NCBI GenBank assembly: GCA_022559845.1
Contig: CM040117.1
Location: forward strand, 79,868,559-79,932,558
DNA from: Amorphophallus konjac
Lineage: Eukaryota > Streptophyta > Magnoliopsida > Alismatales > Araceae
DNA: 64,000 nucleotides
Reading direction: 5' to 3'
This document shows, piece after piece, positions 1 through 11,491 of the stretch (positions within the stretch are counted from its first letter, which is position 1; the number at the start of each line of letters is the position of its first letter). The notes under the pieces were generated by a model, which saw nothing but the letters and a program-made list of their open reading frames with translations, made no database searches and was not told where the DNA came from. The position numbers were made by a program, and so were the translations under genes.

Positions 1-831
1 TTGTAGAATTCTTGCTAGAGTTTTTTCACAAAGAGTGTTGTTTTGACCTCCCTATGACTTGCTTGTTTTATAGTCTACTTTAAGCATGCTGACGTTAGAC
101 TTATTCCTGAGGCCGTTAAGCACAAAGTGGTTAACGTTAGACTGTAAAATGTGATTTTTAGTCATAGATTCCAGAGGGTGTCAGGTTTCCTAATATATCC
201 GTTAGAATCAGATATCACGAAGCATCTACTTCTCGGGAAGATCTCCTTCGTCTTTATTGGATAGTTCATCTACCAAAAAGATTTGCATCTATTGTAATAT
301 TTTGTGGTCAAAATGTCTTTCCGAGGTATATTTGTTTTTTTGACTGATCTTGTTGCAGAAGATCGTTTCTTAGTGGAATAAATAGAATATATTTCTTCCT
401 TTATTTGTGGCTTTTAAATGTGGTTGTTCAGCCTTTGCATCATCGTCATTCTTTACCTAAAATAGCGTAAGAAAAACTCAACCTTTCTTAGGTTGTCAGA
501 CAGACGTGATACGAGAAGAGAAACCTTGCGCGACCCATAATAAATGTAAAGAAGTTTTTGCATATTCATTAATAAATGTCTACGTATTCATTAATTGCTT
601 GATGTATTTAAAAAACTCCGATGTGGTTGAGATAGTCATTGGTAATGTTTGAGATAGTTGATGTGTGTGCGACTATGTGCTTTATGGCTAGTTTGATTCT
701 GAGGCATCGACTATGTAACTTAGTTAAGTATAGTGTTTAGATAGTCAAATCGTCGATCGACTAAGTTAACTGATGGTGTAAGATATAGTCGAATATTTGT
801 TTGAATGATTCATCGACAATGTGAATTTAAG
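1..831. other. AT-rich intergenic DNA without recognisable gene
   Basis: No ORF of useful length and no family that I recognise. From about 640 onward short pieces related to the following tandem repeat appear (atagtc...gactatgtg), so this may be the degenerate edge of that array. Confidence 0.5.
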
Positions 832-1100
832 TTCTTAAATAGTCAAATGTATGGACTATGTGACTTTCTCTTTAAAAATCGATTACTCTTTCAGATAGTC
901 GAATGTATCGACTATGTGACTTTCTCTTTTTAAAAATCGATTAATCTTTCAGATAGTCGAATGTATTGACTATGTGACTTTCTCTTTTAAAAATCAATTA
1001 ATCTTTCAGATGGTCAAATATATCGACTATGTGACTTTTTCTTTGATGATCGACTAGGTTCTCAGATAGTCAAATGTATCGACTATGTGCATCATTCCTT
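832..1100. repeat. Tandem repeat, about 57-bp unit, about 4.5 copies
   Basis: Successive copies begin with cagatagtcgaatgtatcg and continue with actatgtgactttctcttt, followed by an AT-rich spacer. Each copy contains a short inverted repeat: arms TAGTCGA and TCGACTA around the loop ATGTA. Copies near 840, 893, 951, 1009 and 1065 differ by point changes. Confidence 0.8.
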
Positions 1101-1109
1101 TTGATCGTC

Positions 1110-2990
1110 TGTAGCAACCCTCAAATTTATCTAGTAATTTTATGGGATTTTTCAGAAATTAAATAGATTGTTTAAGTATTTAATAAGGCTTAAAAGGCTT
1201 AATGGGCTAATAAATTGATTAATAGGTCCAAGTAATAACCAAATGGTTAAGCCCACTTAAAATGGGCCTTAAAATTAGAAACCTAAGCCTTTTGGCCCAA
1301 GCCCAACCCTAGAAACGTAATAGGGTAATTTTTTTAAATTAAAGTAGATAAATAAGAAAAATTAGGGGATAATTAGGAAGGAGTTTGAATTAAATTCAAA
1401 TTTCGACGGAACAACTAGGTCGCGGTCAGTCGTGCGACCACATTTTGGAGATAGTGGTCCAGACCAAACCGCTACCTACTTCCGTAAATGGAAAGACTTA
1501 AACCTAGGAAAGTCTGGATTTTTATCCACCCAATCGCCATGGATCGAAGTGATCTAGCATGGGAACTTGCCTAGGACTCTTAGGGGATCAAATTGATGCC
1601 CCATAGGACTCCTAATTATACCTAAAACCCCAGCCCTAGGTCAATCCCTATAAATAGACCCCAGATTCGTCTTACGCGAATCCTAATTTTGGGTCGCGTG
1701 GTTAGAAGGTATAGTATCATTATTTCAAGTTCTTCCTTTAGAGTTAATTATTCCCCTTAGTATCTTCTAACCTTCTGCCCAATTTTGTGTTAGGAGATCG
1801 AGCCATCCAGGAGTTAGGAAGCACGGAAGTTGCAGTTTCTACGAAGGACGCGCAGGAACGGGAGTGTCCTTCCGGTGAGGAATTTGAGGTTTAGGGTCAA
1901 TCCCAGAGGTAGGTTATCTCATGATTGGCTTAAAAAACTTTTTAGGAGTAAAAGCCCTCTAGCCTTGCTCGAAGTCATGCATTATACACAGAGACTTTTA
2001 TGTTTTTCCATGCTTGTGTAATAGGGGTTTTTACTGCATGCTATCCATGTAACCTTAACTAAATTCTAATAACTTTTTGATTATTACATACATTTTCATG
2101 CATTATCTTCATGTTAAGCATGCTTGCCCTGCTAGTTTCTATTAAATTGCATCGTTAATTGCCTTAGAAATAGGCCCTGCAAGCCAGGAACTCGTCTCTA
2201 TCTGATGCAGACAGAAGGTGGTCCTATAGAGACTGCTACCTTCAAGTAACGGTCCTCGACAAACTGCTATCTTGTTCCTGTAACCAGATCAACCATGTAT
2301 ATTTCCACAATATATCTATGCTATTATGCATGAATCATTTCATTTATTATACTTCCTAATCATGTCATGACTTCATGTTTAGCATTAGAATGTTTTAAAG
2401 GCTTAATTTCATTATATGTTAATTTCATGCCAAAACTTTGTATAGTTTGCATATAAACAAATTTCAATTGGTTATATAAAGATTGATGCTTCTATGCAGT
2501 CCTCTTATCTCGTCTTATTTCTATTTGTTTACTATGCACATAGCGCATACTCTGGTACGTTTGCTATTAGTCACCGCACTTGATAGGAAATGTTTCTTGG
2601 ACTTGAGAGCCTCTCCGTCGGATATTCCTTCTGCCGGACTAGGTTATCTTGTTTTAAGGCCTCCGTAAGACTCCGATAGATTGGGATTCCCACTAGGATG
2701 CCGAGCTAGTTATACAATCAAAACCCAAAGTCTAGAGAGCACTTCGTGTTTTCTGCGTTTTCTATGAATTGTCATGATCGCGGCTAGGAGGCGACTGCTA
2801 CCTGAAGATAGCGGCTGGACCGTGACCGCTACCTTGTTCAGTCAGCAGACTTCTGGCTGAGTCAACCTGTTCCTTCTTCTGCGTCGACTCCACTCCTGAT
2901 CACGGCCTTGACTTGACTGCTACCTTAAAATAGTAGCCCTCATTGAACCGCTTCTTGTCAACTTGGTCTCCAACCCAAGTATGGATGTTT
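1110..2990 (+). mobile_element. Probable LTR of an unidentified plus-strand retrotransposon (boundaries uncertain)
   Basis: The segment opens with TGTAGCAACCC, a typical plant LTR start, contains a strong TATA box (CTATAAATAG at 1648-1657) about 540 bp in, and has no long ORF. It also carries degenerate pieces of the ggtc...gaccgctacc motif (around 1432-1480, 2214-2280, 2790-2950). I could not find a matching second LTR or target duplication. It could be a solo or truncated LTR; the right end is only where similarity to the neighbouring Tat 3' region begins. Confidence 0.4.
1648..1657 (+). promoter_or_regulatory. TATA box of the putative LTR
   Basis: CTATAAATAG followed by a GC-richer leader, the usual layout of a plant LTR promoter. 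Transcription would start roughly 30 bp downstream. Confidence 0.5.
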
Positions 2991-3712
2991 TATCTACCCC
3001 ACCCCAAAACTAGAAATATATGTGCATGAACATGAACAAAGGGAAAGTGGCGATGAATAGATATGAAAATGTACCGTGATCGCCACCAAGGATGACAACG
3101 CCAATGGGATTGAGAGAGGATGGGAAGGGCGCTATGTACCTTGGAAAGAAATGAAAACTCGATCGCGCGCTTGATATGGGGATGCGGGAACCTTGTGGGA
3201 TCAACCTCCTCGTCTTCCAGTCGGCTAGAAGAAGAGGACCTCACGTTCTCTTGCTTTCTTGCAAAACAAAAATCAAAGACAAAGGTAAAAACCCATTAGA
3301 AACTATGCATGTGTAGTATCCATCCCGAAGTGATAAAAGAGCATGAATAAAAGGGGGAGAACACACCGGGGGGAGATTTTTAACCCCTATGGATAGATGG
3401 AAACAATATGTGTGTGTATTATGATGAGAATGAAACAAATAGGAAGAAAAATCACGCAGCACAACTGCGGGAATATGCCATGCAATATGAGGAAAAGTGC
3501 AGATGTAGCAGAAAAACAGCAAACTGTGATGATTTTGGAAAAGTAGGAGGAGAGAACTAAGAGTAGAGACAATGAAATAAAGCCCTTGATCATGGAATTG
3601 AAAGCCTATACTTCTCTCTTCAAGATAGGGTCGAAGAGACGAGATGATGATGCGGCATGGCTTCGCCCCGAACCGAAGAAGAGCCCCCCTTTCGCGTTCT
3701 ACGAATCGGGTT

Positions 3713-3723
3713 GTTTATATAGA
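3713..3723 (-). promoter_or_regulatory. Minus-strand TATA box of the T1 LTR-like region
   Basis: Read on the minus strand, CTATATAAAC follows an AACCCTAG-type stretch; the equivalent position in the T2/T3 copy (39180-39189) has CTATAAATAG in the same context. Conservation of a TATA box at the same place in both copies supports an LTR promoter. Confidence 0.55.
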
Positions 3724-3944
3724 GGTTGCAGAAACCCTAGCTTGAAATAGGAGATAATGCTTCGAAATAGGAGTCCTAGATTGATAAAATGCGGAGATAA
3801 TAGTGGGATAAAGCCCCCAGGAGGGATTAGAATTGATCAAAGAGGATTATCTCAGAGAAAATGGACCAAACAAGGACTCCAAGGATTCCTCGGGCGAAGA
3901 AATCAGAGTTCAGGAGGTTCTGGACTCTCTATCGAAGAAACGGT

Positions 3945-4230
3945 CTATCGTAGGGCCCCAACTTGAAGAAACGGTCATGGGGTGACCGCCATTTGTATAG
4001 AAACGGTCATATGGGTGACCGCCAGGTGACTGGGGGGGACCGGGGTGATTCTGGCGAAGAAACTAAGGTAGCGGTCTTGGGAAGACCGCTACCTTCAGGT
4101 AGCGATCTTCCCAAGATCGCTATATGAAGATATTATTATTATTTTTTAATAAAATGCAAGCCTCAACGTAGCGGTCAACTAATGACCGCTACCTCAAGTA
4201 GAGGTCAAAGGTTGACCGCTACTAGAGGGA
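3945..4230. repeat. Short-hairpin array of the CGGTC...GACCG type (best preserved copy)
   Basis: At least six inverted repeats in about 280 bp. 4067-4093 has perfect 12-bp arms (GGTAGCGGTCTT) around GGG. 4100-4122 has perfect 10-bp arms (TAGCGATCTT) around CCC: relative to the first hairpin both arms changed together (GGTC/GACC to GATC/GATC). 4168-4192 has 10-bp arms (GTAGCGGTCA) around ACTAA. 4197-4223 has 12-bp arms with one mismatch. Confidence 0.85.
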
Positions 4231-5574
4231 GGCACGCTGGACCCTTCCGGCGGACCGTTGATGCTCTGAATTGGCTCGAAATGGGCCCGAAAGTTGGGGA
4301 ATTGAAGATAAAAGCTTCCAAATCTCAATGGGCTTGAAAAATGGTGAAGAAATGGACTCACAATAGGTTCAAAGAAGGCTCCAAAATAATGGTTAATTCA
4401 GGGCATTATAAAGGAGAATAAGATAAATAACTCGACTTGTAGGTCAAAAATGGGTGTCAACAGATGCCCCTCCTTGATGTCTACTTTGTAAGGGATCGAG
4501 CAAAAGTGACGCTGAGGCGGAATGAATAGGGGATGGAGCAAAAGCAAAAGCGATGTGAAATGGAGATAAAGCAGAGATGAAGCAGAGAGAACTAAAAAGT
4601 GGGCATCAAGGCAAAAGACACCCGTCATAACCAACAGGCGACAGGAATTCTCCCGAAAACGTCGAACTAACCACAAGTAACGGATGACATGGATGAGACA
4701 TGTCTAGAGAGCTAACTAAGGGAGGAAAGGAAACACGATCAACCTCATCAGGGACACAATCCACAGACAATGAGGGGATCGGAAAGAGCACAGCTGAAAA
4801 AGCTGGAAAAGGAATAAAACTGAGATAAAATTCAGATAAGAATCACGCTGGCCAACCAGACCAAGCGACAAGATCAAAGAAGTCGTTCAAATTTAGAGTG
4901 GAATGGGGATCTCTTATTCAAGAGAACTGAGGTGCAATTAACCATTGCTGAGGAGAAATCCTGAGAGAATCATAAGACGTGAGTGCTCAAAAATGACATG
5001 ATGCATGATGGGATAAAATAAAGAAATCATCAAAACTAATGTAAAGAAAGAATAAAATAGAAAGTACTCAATGATAATATTTCTAGACCGAGCAAGACAG
5101 GGTCAAGAGTCTTCTTGCAACCACGGCGTGTGAGAAAGAGTACATCGTCCCCCACCCGACTCAAACTAATGGCTTATCCAACGATTAAATGTATGCTCCT
5201 AGATCATCATTTTTGTTAAAGAGGAACATCAGATCTCAGAACACACGGACAACAAGCCGGTCCTTGAGAGGCTATAATAATGTAGATACCATATATTAAT
5301 GCAACAATGAGAAGAGATAGAGAGCCATACTTGACTTACCTGCCAAGCGAAGCGGCATTTTTTTGTGGATTTTTTAGATTTTTATGGATTTTCATATGAG
5401 AAGACAACCACATCAAAGCAAGCATAAAGATAACATAACAAAGATGAATAAGCAAGGAAATGAACATAACAAGACCATGAATGAATCATAACATGAAAAG
5501 GATGAATGAAGCATGACAATCATATCATGATATAGACAAAACATCACAAGAACAAACAATAAGCTTGAGCGGGA

Positions 5575-5880
5575 CTAAAGAACACGGTGAGGCAAGATAA
5601 CACAAAAACACAGAGGGACATCACACGTGGTGGGACAAGACCATGGTGGGACAAAGACACGTGGGACGACAAACCACAGGGGACAAAGGACACATGAGAC
5701 GACACGGAGGGACAAAAATATACTGGGATGAAAACATGACAGACACGGAGGGATAACAACAAATGACAGGGCAACACAGTGGGATGAAAACATAGTGGGA
5801 CGAAAACATGATAGACACGGAGGGACAAAACAACACGTGTGACAAGGACACGGCGGGACAAAAGACATGACACATACGCT
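5575..5880. repeat. Degenerate array of gacacggagggacaaaa-like motifs
   Basis: Motifs of the form (g)acacg(g/t)gggac(a/g)aaa recur about every 20-35 bp. The three overlapping minus-strand reading frames here are low-complexity by-products of this repeat, not genes. Confidence 0.6.
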
Positions 5881-6189
5881 CTTCAACTAAAGCCCAAGAT
5901 CAGATGAAGCAGAACCGCCAAGTTCACAATCATTAGACAAAGCCCTCTCATGGAGACATGATGAGGTGAACCGAAGCAAAACTGAGAAGGACATGAGCTT
6001 CAGAACAGATCGAGAGATAGGATTGAAGAAGGAGAACATATCAGAAACTATGAACAAGAGACAGAGCGAGAGATAGAAGAGAGCAAGGACAGCTTGAACA
6101 TCTACAACATGCACACTTAACAAATAGATCATATCCTTCCTCAAAATAAACAGAAAATGAAAAATGCATGAAGAAGGGAACCAAAGACA

Positions 6190-6400
6190 CATATTTTTGA
6201 ATTTTGTTATTTTTTGATTCTTTTGGTATTTTCAACAATATTTGATTTTTTTTTATTTTGACATATTTGATTTTTTTAGAATTTTTGACATATTTAAATT
6301 TTGGATTTTGACAATATCTAATTTTTTTGGCCTTTTATTTTTTAGCACTATTTGAGATTTTTAGATTTTGACAATATCTGATTTTTTTGGAATTTTTGAA
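6190..6400. repeat. T-rich tandem repeat
   Basis: Repeated units like tttgacaatatctgattttttt. The same kind of array occurs at 58965-59340 in the equivalent position of T3, between the hairpin zone and the conserved block downstream of pol. Confidence 0.7.
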
Positions 6401-7572
6401 ATAGCAATCCGTAGCACCCAAGACGGGCTCAAACTACTGGCCCGGGATCGTCGTTCATACCCCTCTTATTAAAGGTTTCCCTTAAGTAAGGCGTGCATGT
6501 CAGGGTGGCTTACCAAAACCAACCGCCTCTAAAGAACGGTGTCCCTATTAAAGTCATACCCAAGATTCAACCCAGCCTAAGAGGGAGAAGCAGAAGAAAA
6601 ATTTGAGATAAGCTTTATGCTAGATGGGAGATATCAAGACTCGAATTCCTCCCAGGGCACTACCCCTCAAAGATACAGTATGTTGCGCCGGGGCTTTGTG
6701 TCTTTGATTTTGAGACCAATATTTATCAGGGATGCATGTGACCGGGCTCATGACGTCCCGTGGGGAACTGTACTTCCACTCTTGACATGCCTTTGAATCA
6801 TAATTTTGCACAATTTTGCATTGAATTTCTTTGATTTATTGCCCTTGTTGGCTAGATATTGCATGAACGCTCATTTTTGAGGGTCAAGACGGCCCCTATT
6901 TGAGACCTCTCTCGTATTAGGGAGCGCCTAGGTTGGTCATCTCATCCATCCATCTCTTGCCCCAGCACTCGGTCGAGTAGAGAAAAGAAAAGACCTTCGT
7001 GCATACCCAAAGTATAGCCAAAGCAGCAACAGTGTGCCTAAAGAGACGATCGGCCATAGCTCGGCATGAAGTGTGTGAAGAAACCATACTCAAGGTCACC
7101 CTCAACGATCGGGGAAAGAAACTAGACTCCCCGCATGGAGCTATTACTAGCCTAAGAATGCTGCAGAAGCAAACTCATTTTGACTAAGCCAAGCAAACTT
7201 CCTAAAGCTACTCATTCATGTTGAGGAACCAGCAATATAACCATGCGTAGGAAATAGAAATGATAGAAATAATAGCATGTTCTAGCATAAAATAAAGATA
7301 CCTTGCAAATCCGTGGAGTGAAAATCAGCGTCCTGAAGCACCCTTGATCATCGAGCTTCACATAGCACGAGCTTTATTTTCCTTGCTTGACAAGATAAAG
7401 TGGAGAGGATAGCAAAGAGATTAAATATTCCTCTATACGGAGGAGCGGTAGACATCATACTGGACGAAGAAGGATAAAAAGGAAGAGAGACGAGGGCTAG
7501 AACTCCCTCGTTAAGGCATAGAGACTCTGGTAACAAGGAACAAGATACAGAATAAAAAAGGATTAATTGGGA

Positions 7573-8783
7573 TCAAGGCGGACTAAAGCCTCGAAAGCAG
7601 CATGAAAAAGGGTAACGACCCTGAAAGGGTGAAACATAGGGAATAGAGAGATGATGAGTAGATTGTGGCAAAGATGAGGAAGAAAAGGAGAGATCATCTG
7701 ACGGGGTCGGAGAAGAAGAGTTGTGGACATCCGACAGGGTCGGAGAAGAAGAATGATAGGCATCCGATAGGGTCGGAGAAGAAGAATCATGGACATCCGA
7801 CATGGTTGGAGAAGGAGAATAGTGGTCATCCGACAGGGTCGGAGAAGGATCAGAGGCAACACCCGGGAGTCCAGGGGAAGAAGAATCAGGTGATGTCCCA
7901 AAATCGGCATGAAAGGATGATATAGGCCGAGGCCTAGAATTATGAGAGGAGGGAAAATCCGGAGGATCTGGATGGGAAAAAGAGGAATGGCAGTTCGCGA
8001 ACCCGGGAAGAGAGAAGAAAATGATGGAAATATGATCAAAAGGAGGAAGGTACACCACCCAAGGGTTGGAACTAAGTAGAAGAAAAGATGAATGAAAAGA
8101 AGGGGAGGAAGAGGTGGACCCCTGAATGCACAACTGGCGGCCTTTGAACTTGCGCCGCCACCTCTTCTTAGTTGAAACTGGCTTGTAATGCACCTGCCTG
8201 GCGCGGACTAGAACCTTCAAGCTTTTCAATCTGCAACACTCTCCCAAATAACGGGCCCACCTGGCAGATGGCCAGGCCCGATTATGAACATGTAGCCTCA
8301 TCGGGGCGGTTGCCCCTAGACACCCAGTGCTAATGATAGTTGGACATTCTTCGACAGATAACTCCTTAGACAAATCAGCATTGCAGAACCATGGAGTCCT
8401 GTCACTCGGCACAAAAAACATGAGGTTTGACAACTCCACTTGGTAATCAGGCTTGAAGCACAACTCCCTTGATAGAAGAACATGATTAAATTGAGGTTGA
8501 GCGATACACGGCGTTGACGTGGCCGGCCCACTAATAAACCGAGGGAGATTGCATAGAATGTGCAGAATGTCCTTCGAGAGTATAAAAGATACTACCAATT
8601 GCCCCTTGAACATGGAATGCATAACGTCTCTGGCATCCGTATGAGTTAGCACAATGCGGGTGGAGAACCCTTCTTGGCCAGTGAACTTAATAGCTATAGC
8701 GCGAGAGGTAATAAGAGCATCAATTGCGAAACCCCCGACGAGCAAAGAGATTGCCCCCGGTCTAGCTTTTGACGAAACTAGCA
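7573..8783 (-). pseudogene. T1 unknown domain, C-terminal part (interrupted by element A)
   Basis: An open minus-strand frame enters from the element A junction at 8783 and runs to a stop near 7573. The first ~240 codons look like a folded domain (short motifs: IKFTGQEGF, FISGPATSTP, LMFFVPSDRTPWF, SARWARYLGECC) and end in a basic stretch (KKRWRRKFKGR). The tail is Ser/Pro-rich, with an 11-residue repeat of the type SPTLSDVHDSS. The frame matches the one on the other side of A (14843-15452), so A split one continuous reading frame. I recognise no family; it is not protease, RT, RNase H or integrase. It sits where pol would follow gag. Confidence 0.55.
7690..7855 (-). repeat. 33-bp coding minisatellite, about 5 units
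   Basis: Units of the form catccgacagggtcggagaag plus about 12 more bases, in frame, encode the repeat SPTLSD(V/D)H(D/N)SS in the Ser/Pro-rich tail of the T1 ORF. Units differ by single substitutions. Confidence 0.8.
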
Positions 8784-10757
8784 TATGGGAATCAACACCG
8801 GGCACTAACATTTTATTTTTACATTTGTATCCCTTTTGTTTGCATTTATATCCTTGGCTAATTGGGTTTGCAATTGTAAGGCATTATAAGCCAAAGGGTG
8901 AGTCATTAGAAATCTTTGGGTTTCTTTGCAAAAAGGCCTTTGGGTTTCTATGTAAAATGCCAGTAGGTCCAACAGGGCCCCCACCTTATTTTCCATTGGT
9001 CCACTTAGGATCTAGGGCCCATGTGGGGCTAGTTCAAAGTCCAAGATTGTACTTGGACCAAGGGGGGACAAGGAAGGAAGAAAATTCAAATTTGGTACCC
9101 CTTAGTAAAGGCCCCCCACCCCTTTAACATATTTAATTCTTGTATTTTTTTTATTTTAGTCATTTGACCACATGGGGGATTAATTATCCCATCCCTTATT
9201 TGCCCCTCCCTAACCCTAGATCTGAAGGTATTTTATGTCTTTTTTCCATTTCTATATAACCCATGTATTTTGTGAATTCCTTAGCAAATTAATGAAGGAA
9301 AAAAAGCATTTGCTCCAAGCAAGCCCAAGGGCGCCCCTATCTCCCCTCTCCCCCTTAGAGTTGGACTGCTTTGATTTCTATGGTGTGAAGCCATAAACTT
9401 GGTGGATTCCAAGTTCTATCACCTCTGTTGGATGTGATTTCCAGCCACCGCCACCGCCGCCACCGTTCGTGCCGCCGTCGAGCCGCCACAACAACATCTC
9501 CGAGCTGCTGTCCTAAACCACGAAATCCAGAACAGCAACCTGAAGATCTGGTTGGTCCTCCAAATCCGTGAGTCTGATGGTCTTGAAATTTTGAGAGATC
9601 ATTCCCCTCCTTGTTAGCCATCCCCAATTTATATTTCGTGTCAATCTGCCACCGTTTGATATTTTTCCCAGTATTTTAGTTCCACCCCTGACGGTCTGCC
9701 CATCAGCAGATCTGCGGGATAGTGTGTTGTTCTTATATTTTTCCCACTTAACCATCTCTAAAATTTCCCAAAGAAATCATGTGTTCCTCACATCCCCCTC
9801 TTCCACCCATAATTTTCTCAGAGTTTAGATCTACCTCCCTATCGGTCAAAATTCATTTTCAGGCAGAACATGTTCTGTCCAGACAATCTGTAATCCGAGT
9901 CAGTAAAAAAACCTTGGGAACAGTCGTTTTCATTCTAATCCTCTACTGGATGGATCTGAAATAATTATATGTTGTATCCCTTTGAGGCCTCTATCCATCG
10001 GTACCAATTTTGCCTCGATCCGACATCGGATCTGGGCGCAGAAATTCTTTTCGTGGAGGCGCGCATTTCTGATCCGTGAACAAGCCAGCAAAGTAGTCAT
10101 CAGATAATTCCAGCAAAAACATGTCGGGATACCTTCGGTGATCGCCGCTCCTAGAGATCGATCGGCAACCCCCCTGTAGCGTCCCAGCCAGCCGCCGCAT
10201 CAAGGAGAAGCCCGGGCACCGCCATCCCAGTAGCCGGACCCGCCTGCTGTCCGCGGGCCCCGCAGAACCGAGCCGGACCAGCAGCCCATCTCCGGCCCGA
10301 GAGCGTTCCAAATTGCTGCCCGTCAAACCAAGCTTGGTATTCCCGGGTTATTTTTATCGCCCTTTACCTCCTTGCGTGGAATGGGTAATTAAATTCACTG
10401 TTGTATTTATTTCTTTACTGTGTACCGGGAGTACGAGTTTCGGCCGCGGTCGTCTTCCCCACGTCTGGAGTGTGGAGATATCGTTTCCGCTCCCCTCTTT
10501 GGCATTTGCTTTACTCGTATATATTTTTATATGTCGCTGCATGAGTAATAGGTTAATTAGCTTGTTATATTTTTATAACCGCTGCGAGAGTGAGTGAGTG
10601 TGACCCGTCCCGTGACTCAATCCGAGCACGCGAAAAAGCCGATACCCGAGACTCATTGCCGATTTCTCAACCGCACAGATCCACGTGTTTCCCTCACTTA
10701 GGGATGTCCGCGAGCTAGAGTCCGTTATTATCTCGAGTTGTGTCCCATCCCGCATCA
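8784..10757 (+). repeat. Element A 5' LTR
   Basis: 1974 bp, from a damaged start (TATGGGAATC where the 3' LTR has TGATGGGAATC) to ...CCCGCATCA. Contains a TATA box at 9252-9260 and a CCG-repeat-rich R/U5 stretch around 9440-9490. ORFs inside it are not genes. Confidence 0.85.
9252..9260 (+). promoter_or_regulatory. Element A LTR TATA box
   Basis: CTATATAAC followed by CCATGTATTTT. The same core (ATATAA..CATGTATTT) occurs in the LTRs of B and C, and at 13354-13362 in the other A LTR. Confidence 0.65.
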
Positions 10758-10759
10758 AA

Positions 10760-10772
10760 TTAGTATCAAAGC
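10760..10772 (+). promoter_or_regulatory. Element A primer-binding site (drifted)
   Basis: TTAGTATCAAAGC two bases after the LTR. It differs at two positions from TTGGTATCAGAGC, the initiator tRNA-Met primer site present in C and in the Sirevirus; both changes are G to A. Confidence 0.7.
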
Positions 10773-10831
10773 TAAGTCGAGTCTAGGGTAGTCGATTAGT
10801 CGATCCAAAGTTTAAGTTGTATTCCTATACC

Positions 10832-10920
10832 CGGTATATCAAAATGTGTTCCCCGAATGATAGGTTACGCCTATCGGGAAGGTAGCACACTTGCGTGAGT
10901 GCGATCTTCGGATCAAACCT
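10832..10920 (+). promoter_or_regulatory. Conserved leader block of the A/B/C family
   Basis: Begins GGTATATCAAAA and contains GCCTATCGGGAAGG, GCACACTTG and TCTTCGGATC. The same block is in C (26577-26656) and B (20918-20999, minus), between primer site and first ORF. Position and conservation suit an RNA packaging or translation signal, but this is inference. Confidence 0.6.
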
Positions 10921-11110
10921 CCGTCATGTATCGGATATGGGTTGAGTCTAGGTTTGTATTCGAGTCCGCATCTTACCCCCTTTTCACCATTTAGAGTCGT
11001 GTCTAGGTGCTTGCATTAGTCTTGCATAAATGTTTTGCATAAAAAAAATAAAAAAAGTTTTCCAATGCATGCCCACTCTTAGGGGAACGAATTCCCATCT
11101 CTTTGCCACT

Positions 11111-11491
11111 ATGGCCAACCCCTACGCCCAAGTCCCAATGAAAGAGAAAACCCCGATCAGACCCATCCAAGGCAACAAGTCCGTGTTAGAGTACATTATG
11201 GACTTTGATGAGTACCGGTTAGGATATGGAGTTGGAGAGAAGAGCACCACGACCGCATTTTAGTTCCGGAGAGATTTGCGGCTTCACTATCGGTTTGAAT
11301 TGCTTTGCTGCGACGTGACCACTCTGGAGCATTCTTATCATGTCACTCTAGAGGTTGAGCCATTTGAGTCAAGGTTTGATGCTACCCTCCGGCGAGCATC
11401 TACCTCTCCACATGAGCCCACGAAGCAGGATGCTCCTGCCCCGCGACCACGCCCACCACGTCGGAGAACCCTTCCCCTAGAGCTCCTTTGA
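11111..11491 (+). pseudogene. Element A gag fragment
   Basis: Starts at an ATGGCC in the same place as the first ORF of element C (MANP here, MADP in C). After ~25 residues it matches the gag of element B: motif SVLEYIMDFDEYRLG here against SVSEYITEFDEYYFR in B, then RRDLRLHYRFELL against RCDLRPHLRYELL. An in-frame TAG lies at 11261-11263, and the fragment ends in a Pro/Arg-rich tail with a TGA at 11489-11491. The N-terminal half of gag and the zinc knuckle are missing. Decayed. Confidence 0.65.

Larger units (their letters stand above)
2990..7560 (-). mobile_element. T1 3' non-coding and LTR-like region
   Basis: No supported gene. Several blocks match, in the same order, the 38380-40940 and 58920-60060 parts of T2/T3: the gtgatcgccaccaag block (3076-3092, compare 38384), the block with ttttaacccctatgg (3377, compare 38890), the minus-strand TATA region (3713, compare 39180), the aaaatgggtgtcaa-agatgcccctcc block (4446, compare 40064), the block around tagataccatat (5284, compare 40873), the T-rich array (6190-6400) and the block with gttgcgccggggctttgtgtc (6679, compare 59582). 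The small ORFs here are not conserved between the copies. Confidence 0.6.

Noticed and set aside
2990..3593. Several minus-strand frames of 64-93 codons
   Set aside because: They overlap in several frames and are not preserved in the homologous 38380-39100 region.
3945..4230. CRISPR array
   Set aside because: Units are inverted repeats with variable loops and irregular spacing, in a plant retrotransposon, with no cas genes.
5544..5886. Three overlapping minus-strand frames of 84-109 codons
   Set aside because: Low-complexity translations of the gacacggaggg repeat; not conserved in T2/T3.
7573..8039. 158-codon minus-strand Leu/Pro-rich frame overlapping the T1 ORF
   Set aside because: Alternative frame of the 33-bp coding repeat; the Ser/Pro frame is continuous with the upstream domain.
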